From positions 5,687,504 to 5,751,503 of the forward strand of contig CANTUZ010000001.1 of assembly GCA_947846985.1 (NCBI GenBank): a stretch of 64,000 nucleotides of DNA, written 5' to 3'. Both the position numbers and the translations under genes were made by a program. The stretch is from Fratercula arctica. Its lineage: Eukaryota; Chordata; Aves; Charadriiformes; Alcidae. The notes beneath the pieces were generated by a model that ran no database searches, was not told the DNA's origin, and worked only from the letters and a program-made list of their open reading frames with translations. Each line of letters opens with the position of its first letter. The stretch's first letter is position 1. Positions 11,901 through 23,255 of this stretch are shown piece after piece.

Positions 11901-14900
11901 GGAGTCCAGCTGGGATATGTTGCACAGCTAACATATCACCAGACACATATATCCAGGTACCGAAATCCTGTCCTTCTATCTATGTTTAAGTAATATGAGT
12001 ACAACATTTTATTTCCCTGCATTTACTCTACCTGGTTGATTACAGCTGCACGAAACGAGTTTCAGCCTGTGGGTTTTATATTCTTGGTCCTTTGCATACG
12101 ATTTTCTGCAGTGTTAATGCATTATGAGAAACTGCTGTTGCAGAACTTTCCCAAAGGTGTGATCATGTCTATGTATTTTAAATTAAGAGTTTGCAAGGCA
12201 AGAAGGACTTCTCCAGTTGTATACTCTGCATCCACACTTAGGATAGGCCAGTGATTTGAAGAGAAGAAAATGTATATGTAAAAAACAATGCTTTATTTTA
12301 GAAGACATCCATTAAAAATGAAAGTGCTCTGGAAACATTAAGTGCAAATAATTTACAAGACCACATGCACCTGAAGCCATTGTTATCGTTTCCTGCATCA
12401 TGTCATGCAGTGGAACAAAAGGAAAAGTTTGAAATTTCCACTTTCTGGTGTAAAGTATTTGTCAGTGCTGACTCTCCAGCACCAAGAGGTCTCTTACCAC
12501 AGGAGAGAAACCTATCAGCACTGAATCATGGGAGACAGTTCAGTTGTTTGTCCAAATTTTGATACAAATTAAGATTATCGTAAAAGCTTCTCATCCCTTC
12601 CTATCCATGGAAAAAAAAAAAAAACAAACATCCATGGGCGTATTTAAAGCATTCATTGCTTTGAATATGCTTCAGCCAGAAGGAATTGCTAAATTCATTT
12701 TTACTGGGCTGGACTTCTTATCTATCACAGCCCACGAAATGTCACCTAATGTACTCCTAAACTGATCTGATGGTCAGTCATCAAGTAATCAATACGTTGT
12801 TTAGAGCAAATGTGATACAAACATAACCCATTGCATATGGGGAGAGAAGGACAATTTTATCTTCCTGATCCCTAGCTGAGGTCCAAAGCATGCGATGATA
12901 CTCTCGCGATACTGTAAGTACTATAAAAATGACAAGGACAGAACTTCCTGCTTAAACCCAACTCTTAAAGAACAGTCATCATCCAGGATGGTCTGAAAGC
13001 CTACACTTCTCTGCACACAGTAGCATATAAACATGTATATAAAACCTCTCAAATGCCTCTCTCAGAAACTTTGCACATGAAACCGGCCATAAGACAAGGA
13101 CAAAAGTGAGAGTGAACCTTATATGACCAGTAAAGTATGACTGCAAGTTGCTCGTATGGTGGTACGAAATCCTTATCAGATAATTTTCTTTTTTCACTTC
13201 AAGCCTCTCCTCAAAAGAAAAGACATCAGCAACAACACCCAGTTTCATGTCCCATGGATAAACTGTGTAAAAACAATTAAAAAAGCATCAGTTCATTTCA
13301 CATTCATGGGGCGTGCTCCAAGCTCTGAAATAGCTCAGAGGTGGACAGAGGAGCTGTAGCTGCCCAAAGTTCAGGGCTTGTATATAAATACTGAGATTAT
13401 CACGTCTTAGAGTTTCTTCTTCCCACCCTCTGTAAATATGTGCTTCTCATTACTCAGTTCATAAATTGTCTTGTTGATAAGGATGCTGTTACAGTGCTGG
13501 ATTGGAAAGAGGGGAAAGGATTCAGTTACCTAAACACCGAAAATAACACTTTAGACGTGCTAGGTTATCCAAAACATCCCCCTGGAACTGGTAGGTATGA
13601 GTAGGCATCTTCTGGAACAGCAACTCAAATGGGATATCCCCAGGAATGTTCAGTAATACTAGACAACTAAGTTTAAAAAACTGAATCCCATCTTGTGGGA
13701 CATGGGTGAGAAAGGTACAGAATGCTTTGTCACACGCACCTCAAACGCTGCACCAGCTCTGACTGGCTGCAAAACTCTCTGTAGCACAAGCAGGAAGTTA
13801 ACACATCTTTTGGAAGATATTTGATACTGAAAAGAGATAAGATTTCTTTTCATTTTATTTTCAGTAATCATGTCTGGAAAATGCTGGGTGAAATACATTC
13901 TTTGTGGAAGTAGACAGTCTCCTCCAGGAGGTGAGTCAGTACCTTTGAGATATAATTTCTCCTCCAAAGGGAGTCAAGGCTAACAATATTACCACATGAA
14001 ATGCTGCAGGCAATGCCAACACTGAAGTTGTGTGAATTCAAGACTTAATGTTTCACCAAAGTTCACTAAAAAAATAGGATTTGATTTAGCAGGCTAAAGC
14101 ATGCGTTTCTTCTTCTCAGAGTGAAGACACTTTGAGAGAAAAAAGGACATCAGTGAAGGGCTGGAGTACGTCATTCATTGATGCTTTTGTGCATTTCAGA
14201 CAAGGTTGTCATCTTTCTTTTGATTGAAGGAATTAATTTTGGTCACTGTCTCCTCCCTCCATTCTTTAAATGTGCCCCAGGAACATATCAGTAATTCCCA
14301 TGTCTCCCAGCCAGATATTTTTTCTGAAACACAATAGAGACTAAAGTAGGGGGCAGGAGTGCTTCACTGATATTAAAAAGCAAATCTATGAAAATTGATT
14401 AAATGGCTAAATAGAACTTTTCTGAAATTGGTGGTAACTACACAGTTTGCCTGGTGAATGGCAAGACTCACACACCACCTGAGCACAATGTTCCTGCTTT
14501 AGGCACAACAACAAGCCATTAATTGATAGGCTGCTGACAGTTGTAGTAAAGATTTTGTTGTTGTTAAAGAGTCTTTTTAAAATTGTACTCTGTCAATATA
14601 TAAATCCTGGTAGAAGTAGGTAGATGTTTCAGACAGAAATCTCATCTTCAATTTGCAACTTGATTAATTATAATTTAGTAAAGAAACAACACAGTCAGAA
14701 GAGCATCTTTTTACCCTTCTCCTCTCTACTTACCTTTGACTGTCAACCCAAGGTACTGACAGGGCAGAAAGTTCAGTTTTATTTTTTTTTTTTCCCCTTC
14801 TAATTCTTTTTCCCAGTGGTAAATCTAAAAAAAAGATATGACCTTAAAAGAAACTACTAAATGTCTGGTAGTACTTAAGTATCATGTAGGGCATACAAAA

Positions 14901-14952
14901 GCTTCTCAGAACTGGCGGTGATTTCCTCACTTGTATCTGTCACTCTTACTGA
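11901..14952. other. Unique AT-rich sequence, no gene seen
   Basis: No coding exon or RNA is recognised. The 102-codon minus frame at 13659-13967 has no domain and a length expected by chance in a window this size. Confidence 0.5.
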
Positions 14953-15032
14953 GTTTTTGTTTGTTTGTTTGGGGTTTTCTTTGGTTTTTTTGTTTGTTTG
15001 TTTGTTTGGGGTTTTTTGTTTGTTTGTTTTTT
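14953..15032 (+). repeat. (GTTT)n low-complexity repeat
   Basis: Two blocks of tandem GTTT/TTTG units are separated by GGGGTTTT-type interruptions, the whole being made of only G and T apart from one C. The repeated order (GTTT block, then GGGGTTTT) in both halves suggests a duplicated segment. Confidence 0.9.
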
Positions 15033-16239
15033 AGTGTTACTTAGCACCTAAGAAAGACCAAAGAACTTCTTACATAGTTTTGGATTTGGTTTGCAATACA
15101 CAGAATGACCAAAGTATCGATGTTACAGCAGAATTACTGCATAGATACCATGCAGGTGACCACTATCTCCACAGTAAATCCATTGCTATCTTAATGTGTC
15201 AGACATGGGATTTTCCCAGTTCTCCCAGAAGCAAATATGATCTGTTGTAAGAGTGCTCTACAGGTGTAGTACAGAGACTTAAGGTACTGTTTCTTAGAGA
15301 CTTCTCTTCTGTAACATGTGTCACAGGGCAAGGTCCAACCACAAGATATTTCATGATCATTTAATTTATGGGCAGAAGAAAACAGTGGCCTGTGAAGGGT
15401 GGCGAGCAACACAGTCAGCAGTGGGGTGGCTGCTTGGCTACAGAGTCATGAAGAACCAAAAAGTAATGGTAAACAATTTTATTTTAGCCCGTACTTAGAA
15501 ACAGCTTGCCTGTGCTAAGCAAAGTTTGAATAGAAGACCCCGCAGCATGAGACTTTTCTATGATGTCTCCCAAGCTCCATCCTGATCAGAAACTGGAGAC
15601 AATTCCTTGTTCATAATTTTGTTCCTGTTGCAGAAATACTGAATGCCCATCTGTAACTTTTCCACAGTGTAAACTCACTTGATTACTTCTGAATGAGGAA
15701 TCACTGTGCTTGGAGCTTAATGAGATGTTTTACAGACCACAATTGCAAGGTGTTCATTTCTATAAGGAAGACAGAAAGCACTGTAAAAATATAGAATTAG
15801 ACTTCAGACATACTGGAAAGTTCAGTTCGAGTGATTGAAGATGACAGGTTGAGACTACTGTCCTTTATCTGCAACCATCTGGAGTGTGTCTGCACCTTAG
15901 CTGGTTTCCAAAGCTCCTTTTTTTTTTTTGTCACCGGAGAGAGATATTTCTATGCTGTGATTCGTCTGACCTTTCTTGGATGTCTGTGATGAGATGAACT
16001 GAACCTTTGGAGTGTCCATATGCTGTGAAATGAGTCTAATGTGACCGGTACAGGTGCAGACACCCGCACGCTGAGTGTCTGCATTAGTCATGTGAATCCC
16101 TCCCTTCGCAATAACTTAATTTGCTGGTGGCCCTGTTCCTAAATCTGCTACGGGGTTTCTAGCATCCCGGATGACCTGAAACTACCATAACAGCTAGACT
16201 TCTCTGGTGATAAAAGGGACCGGCTCTTCTCTTATTTCT
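15033..16239. other. Unique sequence, no gene seen
   Basis: Only short chance-level frames of 60-73 codons occur. A T11-type run near 15919 is the only simple repeat of note. Confidence 0.5.
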
Positions 16240-16293
16240 TCTTCCTGATCATTTATCAACACATTTTTCCTCTTCCTGATCATTTATCAACAC
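16240..16293 (+). repeat. Two 23-bp perfect direct repeats, period 31
   Basis: A 23-bp block beginning TCTTCCTGATC and ending TTATCAACAC occurs at 16240-16262 and again identically at 16271-16293, with 8 bp between. This looks like a recent local duplication. No function is suggested by the sequence. Confidence 0.95.
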
Positions 16294-18181
16294 GTGTCCT
16301 CTCAATGTTTCCCCTTTGTTTTCCCCTGATGTATTCAGAGGAGCCGCTGTCCTTTCTATTGTCAACTGACAACAAAATTTGAGCTGAAGTTTTCAAGAAT
16401 ACATTTAGTAACTGAATCTATAGATTGATTGAAATTGCACTTTCTTAAGGATAAAGTTCTGGACTCAGAGTCAGGAAATGTGGATTCATACCCCGCAGGC
16501 TTCCTTTTGCCTAACGGGCATTTCAGCACAGTGGAAGGAGATGTGCCCATTTCACTCGGTTCGGCAATAAGCACATGAGAAACAACAAAAAAAAAAGCAG
16601 AAACCTGGAGGCAATTCTGCTCAAATACTGCAATTTGTCTACGTACAGTTCTTAGAATCGATGCTCAAATCCACTCTAAATGGTCAGAGCCATTGACATA
16701 AGTTGTCCCAACAATGTTAGTGATGGTAGAATGATAGTAAGAAGAGAGGTTTGTCTTTTAATTAATTTTATTCTGATCTATAAATACTGTGGCTTAAAAA
16801 TGCCCATCTTTTATTTAAATTGAAGGTTCTCTTGCTATATAAATATGTGGCAAATAAAAATCAGGAAAAAAAAAGAAAAAAAGAAACTTAAAAGGGGTTG
16901 CACAGAAAAAGTAAGTTCCTAAACTTCCTCAAACTGGCAACTTTTTGTTGAAAACTGGAAATTTTCTGTGGTTAGATTTTTCATCCCAAAATAGCTTTTA
17001 GAGATTTTGCTCTTTACAGACAGACAGGAATTTTGAATGAAAACACCTCTGACTGCATCTATTCTTAAGATTTTCGGGCGTGGCTTTTCATGGTAGTAAA
17101 GAGAGCTGTGAATTCTGGAAGGCTCAGAGCTCGTCTCTACAGCAAAAATCAGGAAAACTTAGACAAATTATGTAAATATACGGATGCAAAGTGATTTAAA
17201 GTAACCTAAATTATATCCACATTGGTTTCATCATATTATGTATTTACACTGTTTCGTTAAACCATTAAAAATTAATTTGGAATTAATTTCCTGCGATCTC
17301 CTGTGCAAACAATTTCTTACAGAAAGAGGTGATTGCTCCTCTTCAGGTTGGCATGTAGATAATCTCTCTGCCTCGCTATTTAGCATGAACTCATTCGTGA
17401 CAGATTAAAAACTTTGAAAAGATACATGGACAAAAGCGGTAAAGATATGAGTTTTATCTACCCGTGGTCTACATAAAAGTAATATTCCGGTGCTTGCCAC
17501 AGTACAATAAGCACTTCTAAGTCCAACAGAGAGGTGGAGTGGTCATGGGTCATTACTGCCCACGCTCTAAGGTGCAAAGCAGGTCATTTAGAGGAACCGT
17601 CCCAGGGTCTGTCCTATACTAAGTTTGTTCAGAGTTTTTACTCTTCTTAGTAAGGTCAAAACAGATTCTAGCCTAGACGCAGTTCACTTTCCCTCAGACA
17701 GCGAGTGTAGGCAATTTATTCTTGTCTAGCAGCAGACACACTATATTAAATTGAATTTGGAGTCATCTCCACTTGGCCACGAAGTTTTTGGTCTGCCTGT
17801 AAATAAGCAGTGTGTGTTTTCTGCTCCATTCAGTGTGTTGCGAAACACACACAAGCCGGGGATTGAAGCAAGGGACAACTGCAGCTAAATGGCAAATGGC
17901 CAACAGGTCACAGGCAAACCAGAGTTGCTCATAGACTTGAAAGGAGGACAAGAAACCTGAAACAGGTGTGAATTACAGCCATAGGCATGGTGCAAGAGAA
18001 GGCAGAAGGGCAATGAAGTGGGAAATGCAAGACCTGAAGTGAGAGATGATGAAAACCTGTACAATCATGCTGGAGCATGGGAAAGACGAGTCTGAACAAT
18101 GCTTATGGCTTGAACATTTGATAGGAAGGTCAATGCTAAAAGAGGTCGAATTAAAGGCTTTTTTTTTTTTTTCAAATGAAA
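16294..18181. other. Unique AT-rich sequence, no gene seen
   Basis: Only short frames of at most 70 codons occur. A T14 run followed by CAAATGAAACC lies at the right edge, directly before the second CCTT array. Confidence 0.5.
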
Positions 18182-18539
18182 CCTTTCCTTCCTTCCTTCC
18201 TTCCTTCCTTCCTTCCTTCCTTCCTTCCTTCCTTCCTTCCTTCCTTCCTTCCTTCCTTCCTTCCTTCCTTCCTTCCTTCCTTCTTTCCTTCCTTCCTCCC
18301 TTCCTTCCTCCCTTCCTTCCTTCCTTCCTTCTTTCCTTCCTTCCTCCCTTCCTTCCTCCCTTCCTTCCTTCCTCCCTTCCTCCCTTCCTCCCTTCCTCCC
18401 TTCCTCCCTTCCTTCCTTCCTTCCTTCCTTCCTTCCTTCCTTCCTTCCTTCCTTCCTTCCTTCCTTCCTTCCTTCCTTCCTTCCTTCCTTCCCTCCTTCC
18501 CTCTTTCCCTCCTTCCCTCCTTCCTTCCCTCCTTCCTTC
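18182..18539 (+). repeat. (CCTT)n homopyrimidine microsatellite, 358 bp
   Basis: The tract is C/T only on the + strand. It begins as pure CCTT units, then in the middle mixes CTTTC and CCCTTCCT variants, returns to pure CCTT, and ends with CCCTCC/CTCTTTCCC variants. It is nearly the same length as the array at 1103-1457 and in the same orientation. The repeat-translation frames on both strands are not genes. Its immediate 5' flank is a poly-T run. Confidence 0.97.
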
Positions 18540-19455
18540 ACCCTGTTCTACAGGAAAATTCCACATTTGGACTCAACCTCTATTAAAATCACAGAACTGA
18601 ATATAAGCAGTGGAAATCACCTGGCTTTGTTGATGTACCATTTTTCCTATGACCACTCCCTCGCCCAAAAACAATTAAATACTGGAGGTGACAAAGAAAA
18701 GAGCATTGCTTAGTGGTGAAGTATAATAATATCTTGCATTTTATTTTGCTTCCCAGAAGAGACATCTGTCCATGGAAGGCAGGGCACCATTACCCTGTTC
18801 CTCTGCACAGCCATGCCTCGCAGGCTGGGAGAGCAACACAGCATTTCACGGAGGGTGGTGCAAGCAGCATTTTAACTACTCGTCTTGTGTTCTCTGAATG
18901 GAGGATGATTGTGCTGGTAAATTGCATTCTGTGCTACCATTTGTTCTTCTTTCTGAAGGAAGAGGCAGTCTTGAGGATTCTGAGGGCAAGCAGCAAGAAC
19001 CACTTTCTTTCTCCTGTGTCATAGTTTCTCAGGCAAAATGTGCAATACACTTATTTTGTCATAATAGGTTATATACTTTCCTTCCTGCAGAGAAGAATGA
19101 AATCAATGGATCGCTTTTCCAAGATTGCCTCTGCAAAGATGTATGTAAGTATTGATTTGGAGCAGTCCAGAACAGAACAAGGTATAGGATCATCAGAAAC
19201 ATCATTTAATTTTGGAGGTCCTTGGGTCTATGGTACTAGCAACTGGAGCAAGCGCAAATGCATATGGCAGTGTGTCATCACCAGTAAATATCAAGCCAGA
19301 CAAGCTGGTGAGTAGGGTGAAGTGATCAGGAGCCAGTGGGGTGTGTGTTTAACTGGGAGTGATACAGCTGGAGGATTTGGCTACTGGAGGAACTGGAGGT
19401 CCAAGGCAGCTCCTGGGGAGTCTGTAGGGTTTGGGAGTTGATTGAGGTAACAGCT
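18540..19455. other. Unique sequence, no gene seen
   Basis: Frames up to 103 codons occur at 18713-19315 on + but overlap one another in different frames and show no domain. Nothing else is recognised. Confidence 0.5.
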
Positions 19456-19472
19456 TGTGTGTGTGTGTGTGT
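19456..19472 (+). repeat. (GT)n dinucleotide repeat
   Basis: About eight GT units in a row are followed by GTCTCT. This is a simple microsatellite just upstream of the CR1 tail at 19538. Confidence 0.9.
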
Positions 19473-19537
19473 CTCTAAATGGGGCAAGTGTGAGACTGGT
19501 GGTCCAGGGGCAGCTACCAGGCAGACTGAGGTCACTT

Positions 19538-19715
19538 ACTGGACAGGTTGCCCAGAGAAGCTGTGGCTGCCCCATCCCTGGAAGTGTTCAAGGCCAGGTT
19601 GGATCAGACTTTGAGCAACCTGGTCTAGTGGGAGGTGTCCCTGCCCAGGGCAGGGGGTTGGAACTGGATGATCTTTAAGGTCCCTTCCAATCTGAACCAT
19701 TCTATGACTCTATGG
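19538..19715 (+). mobile_element. CR1 LINE 3' end, 5'-truncated, ~178 bp
   Basis: The segment starts at ACTGGACAGGTTGCCCAGAG and contains the end of CR1 ORF2, with conceptual residues reading GVPAQGRGLELDDL before the stop at 19676-19678. A short 3' UTR (GATGATCTTTAAGGTCCC) and a degenerate ATTCTATGACTCTATGG tail follow. It lines up almost base for base with 34155-34340, differing at roughly one in ten sites by eye. CR1 elements are non-LTR retrotransposons typically truncated at the 5' end, as here. It cannot move by itself. Confidence 0.95.
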
Positions 19716-22475
19716 ATGCATCCACATTGCACACATCTATGTGTATAGATTTTTTCTGACTAATGGCCTTTTCCTTAGCTAGAGAACAGGATGAGGCCAT
19801 TGGTACTGTTTGTGTCCGTGCGAATGCTGAGTCTGACTGACTGTGTTATTTCATGCGGCGAGGCATGTGCCTATTGGGAACACATGCCCAGACTCACTTC
19901 TGGCTGGAGCAGGGGACCAGACTCCTGGTGACGAGACGCAGCTGTCTCACCTCTATTGGCTTATGGATCTCAGCAACCCCTGACAGCATGCGTGTAAAGT
20001 TGGGTGAAAGAGGCCACCCTGAGTGTTCTTTTCAGGTGCTTCTCCCTTGTGATGAACAGACGGTTCTCAAAGGCAGAATGAGTCTACGGTATTTTCTATG
20101 AATTTGGAGCAGTGGTGATGTTTCCTAAGATGCCTCTCTCTCCTTACAGCTGTGCCCTGGCAGGCAGCAGAGCAGAGAGGGAATGCTAAACATTTTCCAA
20201 GCTGTCAGAAACTGGCTTGAGTACCTCATTTGATTCTCCTTGGCCTACTATCCATTTTCAGCTCATCTGAAGATTTTTTTACCCCTCATTGTCTTTGATG
20301 ATTCCCGGTTCCCTTTGTTCTGTTCTTTCCACATATCCTCCAAAGGACCTTCCTCATTCCGGATCAGCTCAGATCTACTGCCTAGTGGCCAGTCTCTATC
20401 AGCTCCCTTCCAGACATATAAAAGACATTTTTGGGACCCCTACCACACAGCTTCCTTGGCTGATGAGAGCCCTTCAAATCTTCTGCAAAGCTTTACTTTC
20501 CTGCAAATCCCTTATGAAGCTCTTTACCATTGAGTCTGCTGAGGAAAAAAAAAACCAACAAAAACCTCAAGAAACAGGACAGTGCTTATCAGACCAAGAA
20601 AGGAAATGTTTCCTTCTGTTGTCCTGTCTCGTTGCATGAGGCTGTTTTCTCTTGCCTTACACTTTATATACAAGCTCTCAGAGACAGAGACTGTCATTTT
20701 AATCTGTGTATTTCAGTGCTCACCACAATAGTTCATGACGAGGCCTCTGGGCATTACAGTAATATAAACAGCAGTAACAAAATAAATGCGATGGCTATTC
20801 CTAAAGCGTGGCTCGAAAAATCTACCTGGTCACTTCACTTGCCTGGACCTTTACTCATTCAAGGTCAAAGAGGTGAGAGAACAGAGCTTTCTCAGTAAAA
20901 TCTCCTCAACCTTTCATAACCCAAGTAATTTCTGCAAGTTCTTTTTATTGTTACTTGTCACATTACAGTTCCGCACAGTTAAAAAATATTGTAGAAGCTA
21001 CAGTTATTATAGTTATTAACATTTTATGGCCTTGTTATTCATACCTTAAGCTCCTTAAAATGAAGTGGTGCATTTTAAGAGAGCAGCATGTATTTAATTG
21101 ATTCCACTGTAAAAAGATTGCCCTACTTCAGTGGTTTCCAACCTTTTTCCTTGGGTTTTGCTTCTATTAATGATGACAATATCAATTTTATCTCTTTAAG
21201 AGTAGTGATACAAAGCAGTTCAAATGTTCTTACTCTGCTGTGTATCTGTGCTTGGTTTGAACATTTTTCCCTCTTTCATAATCAAACACCGTGCAAAGAT
21301 TTGCAGTGCTCTGAGCTACCTGCTCATGCACATATCTACCTCCACCTCAGAGAACAATGTCATGGATTCATGTCATTGCCAGTATAATTGAATTATACAT
21401 ATTTTCTACAGTGTAAGTGCACATCCTTGGAGAGCTACCAGTGAGTCGCTGATGTCCAGTTTATCTCACCTAATTCCAGATGTCTGTAGAGTAGATACCT
21501 ATGTCTACAGTGACTTATTTAGAATCCACTTCCAATTGCTGTAGAGCTACAAGACTGCTCGCTTGAACAACCTCAGGAATATATTGCACCATGATATCCG
21601 TCTCCCTCTAGACAGACCCCCTTCTCTCTCTTGATTGTGTGGGAATCCTAGAGTAAAATAATGGTGGAGAAAAGCCATGATCCCAGTTAGTTCTTGGACA
21701 GTGGCAGTTTCTTTGTATGCCAACATTTCTCCTTGTCGAGTCCCAAACTCTAAATATTTAACACACATTTCCCTTCTGTTTTGTACATTTATACCAAGAG
21801 ACAGGGACAACCTTACTCTAAGTGCTTATACAGATGCAAGCACAGGGGTCTTTATTCACCACAGGGGATTGTAATCATTGGAACGTAAAACTAAACAATT
21901 CTGGTCACTCAGGAGTACTGAAAAACAGCTTCCTTATCTTTTCTGACTGAAAGAACTTCAGACACCTGCATTTGGACAATGTAAGCTTATATTTCTATCA
22001 GATCAGGAAGGTCAAAAACAAAGAGAATGAAAAAAAGCATAGGCAATTGAATTACAGAACAGTAATAAAGTCAAAGTGGTATATGTTCACGTTATCTTTC
22101 CCAGTCTGCATGAGTCATTACAATTTTGATACTTCAGTGTCCTGGCAAGGATTGATGGAATAGGAAAGGGCCACTCATAAATTCATTGCCATAAAAGAGG
22201 GTAATGAGAAAGGAAAGCAGTACGAATGTAAACCATTGTTCTCTACATCACATACCCATCCACCTGGCACATTTCTGCTCCGTTGGCAGCCTCTGCTCCA
22301 TAGAGAGCCAGGAGCTGAATGTGGTATGGCTCTCGCCAAACACACGGAACAGGACAGAGGTGTATTGTAACTCACATAGCGCAGGCAGCGTGCCAGACGG
22401 TGTCTGGAAGCTCACATAACATCTGTCTATATGTTTTAGTTAATCTGAAACCCCAAAATGTGCTCAATACATATA
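19716..22475. other. Unique sequence, no gene seen
   Basis: Frames of 97-122 codons at 20240-20898 on + overlap each other in different frames and lack domains. No exon or RNA is recognised. Several CpG sites occur in 22320-22400, immediately before the large pyrimidine tract. Confidence 0.5.
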
Positions 22476-23255
22476 TTTTCTTTTCTTTTCTCTTTTCTTT
22501 TCTTTTCTTTTCTTTTCTTTTCTTTTCTTTTCTTTTCTTTTCTTTTCTTTTCTCTTTTCTTTTCTTTTCTTTTCTTTTCTTTTCTTTTCTTTTCTTTTCT
22601 TTTCTTTTCTTTTCTCTTCTCTTCTCTTCTCTTCTTTTCTCTTCTTTTCCCTTCTTTTCCCTTCTTTTCTCTTCTTTTCTTTTCTTTTCTTTTCTCTTCT
22701 CTTCTTTTCTCTTCTCTTCTCTTCTCTTCTCTTCTTTTCTCCTTTTCTTTTCTTTTCTTTTCTTTTCTTTTCTTTTCTTTTCTTTTCTTTTCTTTTCTTT
22801 TCTTTTCTTTTCTTTTCTTTTCTTTTCTTTTCTTTTCTTTTCTTTTCTTTTCTTTTCTTTTCTTTTCTTTTCTTCCCTTCCTTCCCTTCCCTTCCCTTCC
22901 CTTCCCTTCCCTTCCCTTCCCTTCCCTTCCCTTCCCTTCCCTTCCCTTCCCTTCCCTTCCCTTCCCTTCCCTTCCCTTCCCTTCCCTTCCCTTCCCTTCC
23001 CTTTCCCTTCCCTTCCCTTCCCTTTCCCTTCCCTTTCCCTTTCCCTTCCCTTCCCTTTCCCTTTCCCTTCCCTTTCCTTCCCTTCCCTTCCCTTCCCTTC
23101 CCTTCCCTTCCCTTCCCTTCCCTTCCCTTCCCTTCCCTTCCCTTCCCTTCCCTTCCCTTCCCTTCCCTTCCCTTCCCTTCCTTCCTTCCTTCCTTCCTTT
23201 CCTTTCCTTTCCTTTCCTTTCCTTTCCTTTCCTTTCCTTTCCTTTCCTTTCCTTT
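22476..23255 (+). repeat. 780-bp uninterrupted pyrimidine tract (CTTTT/CCCTT/CCTTT)n
   Basis: Not one purine occurs on the + strand across 780 bp. The blocks in order are pentamer CTTTT (to about 22613), a CTCTT/CTTTT mixture (to about 22742), CTTTT again (to about 22873), CCCTT (to about 23000), a CCCTT/CCCTTT mixture (to about 23075), CCCTT (to about 23178), CCTT tetramers (to about 23199) and CCTTT pentamers to the end. Many sub-blocks are mirror-symmetric. Long homopurine-homopyrimidine mirror repeats are known to form triplex (H-DNA) under supercoiling. The 272- and 322-codon frames here (FSFLFF, PFPSLP) are repeat translations, not proteins. Confidence 0.97.

Noticed and set aside
14953..15032. 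Regular GTTT blocks with spacers, considered as an array of spaced repeats
   Set aside because: Units are 4 bp and low complexity; not a CRISPR or satellite.
17973..18600. Frames of 136-197 codons over the second CCTT array
   Set aside because: Same cause: a stop-free tetranucleotide array read in all frames.
20240..20898. Overlapping + frames of 97-122 codons
   Set aside because: Three mutually overlapping frames in different phases without domains; lengths expected by chance.
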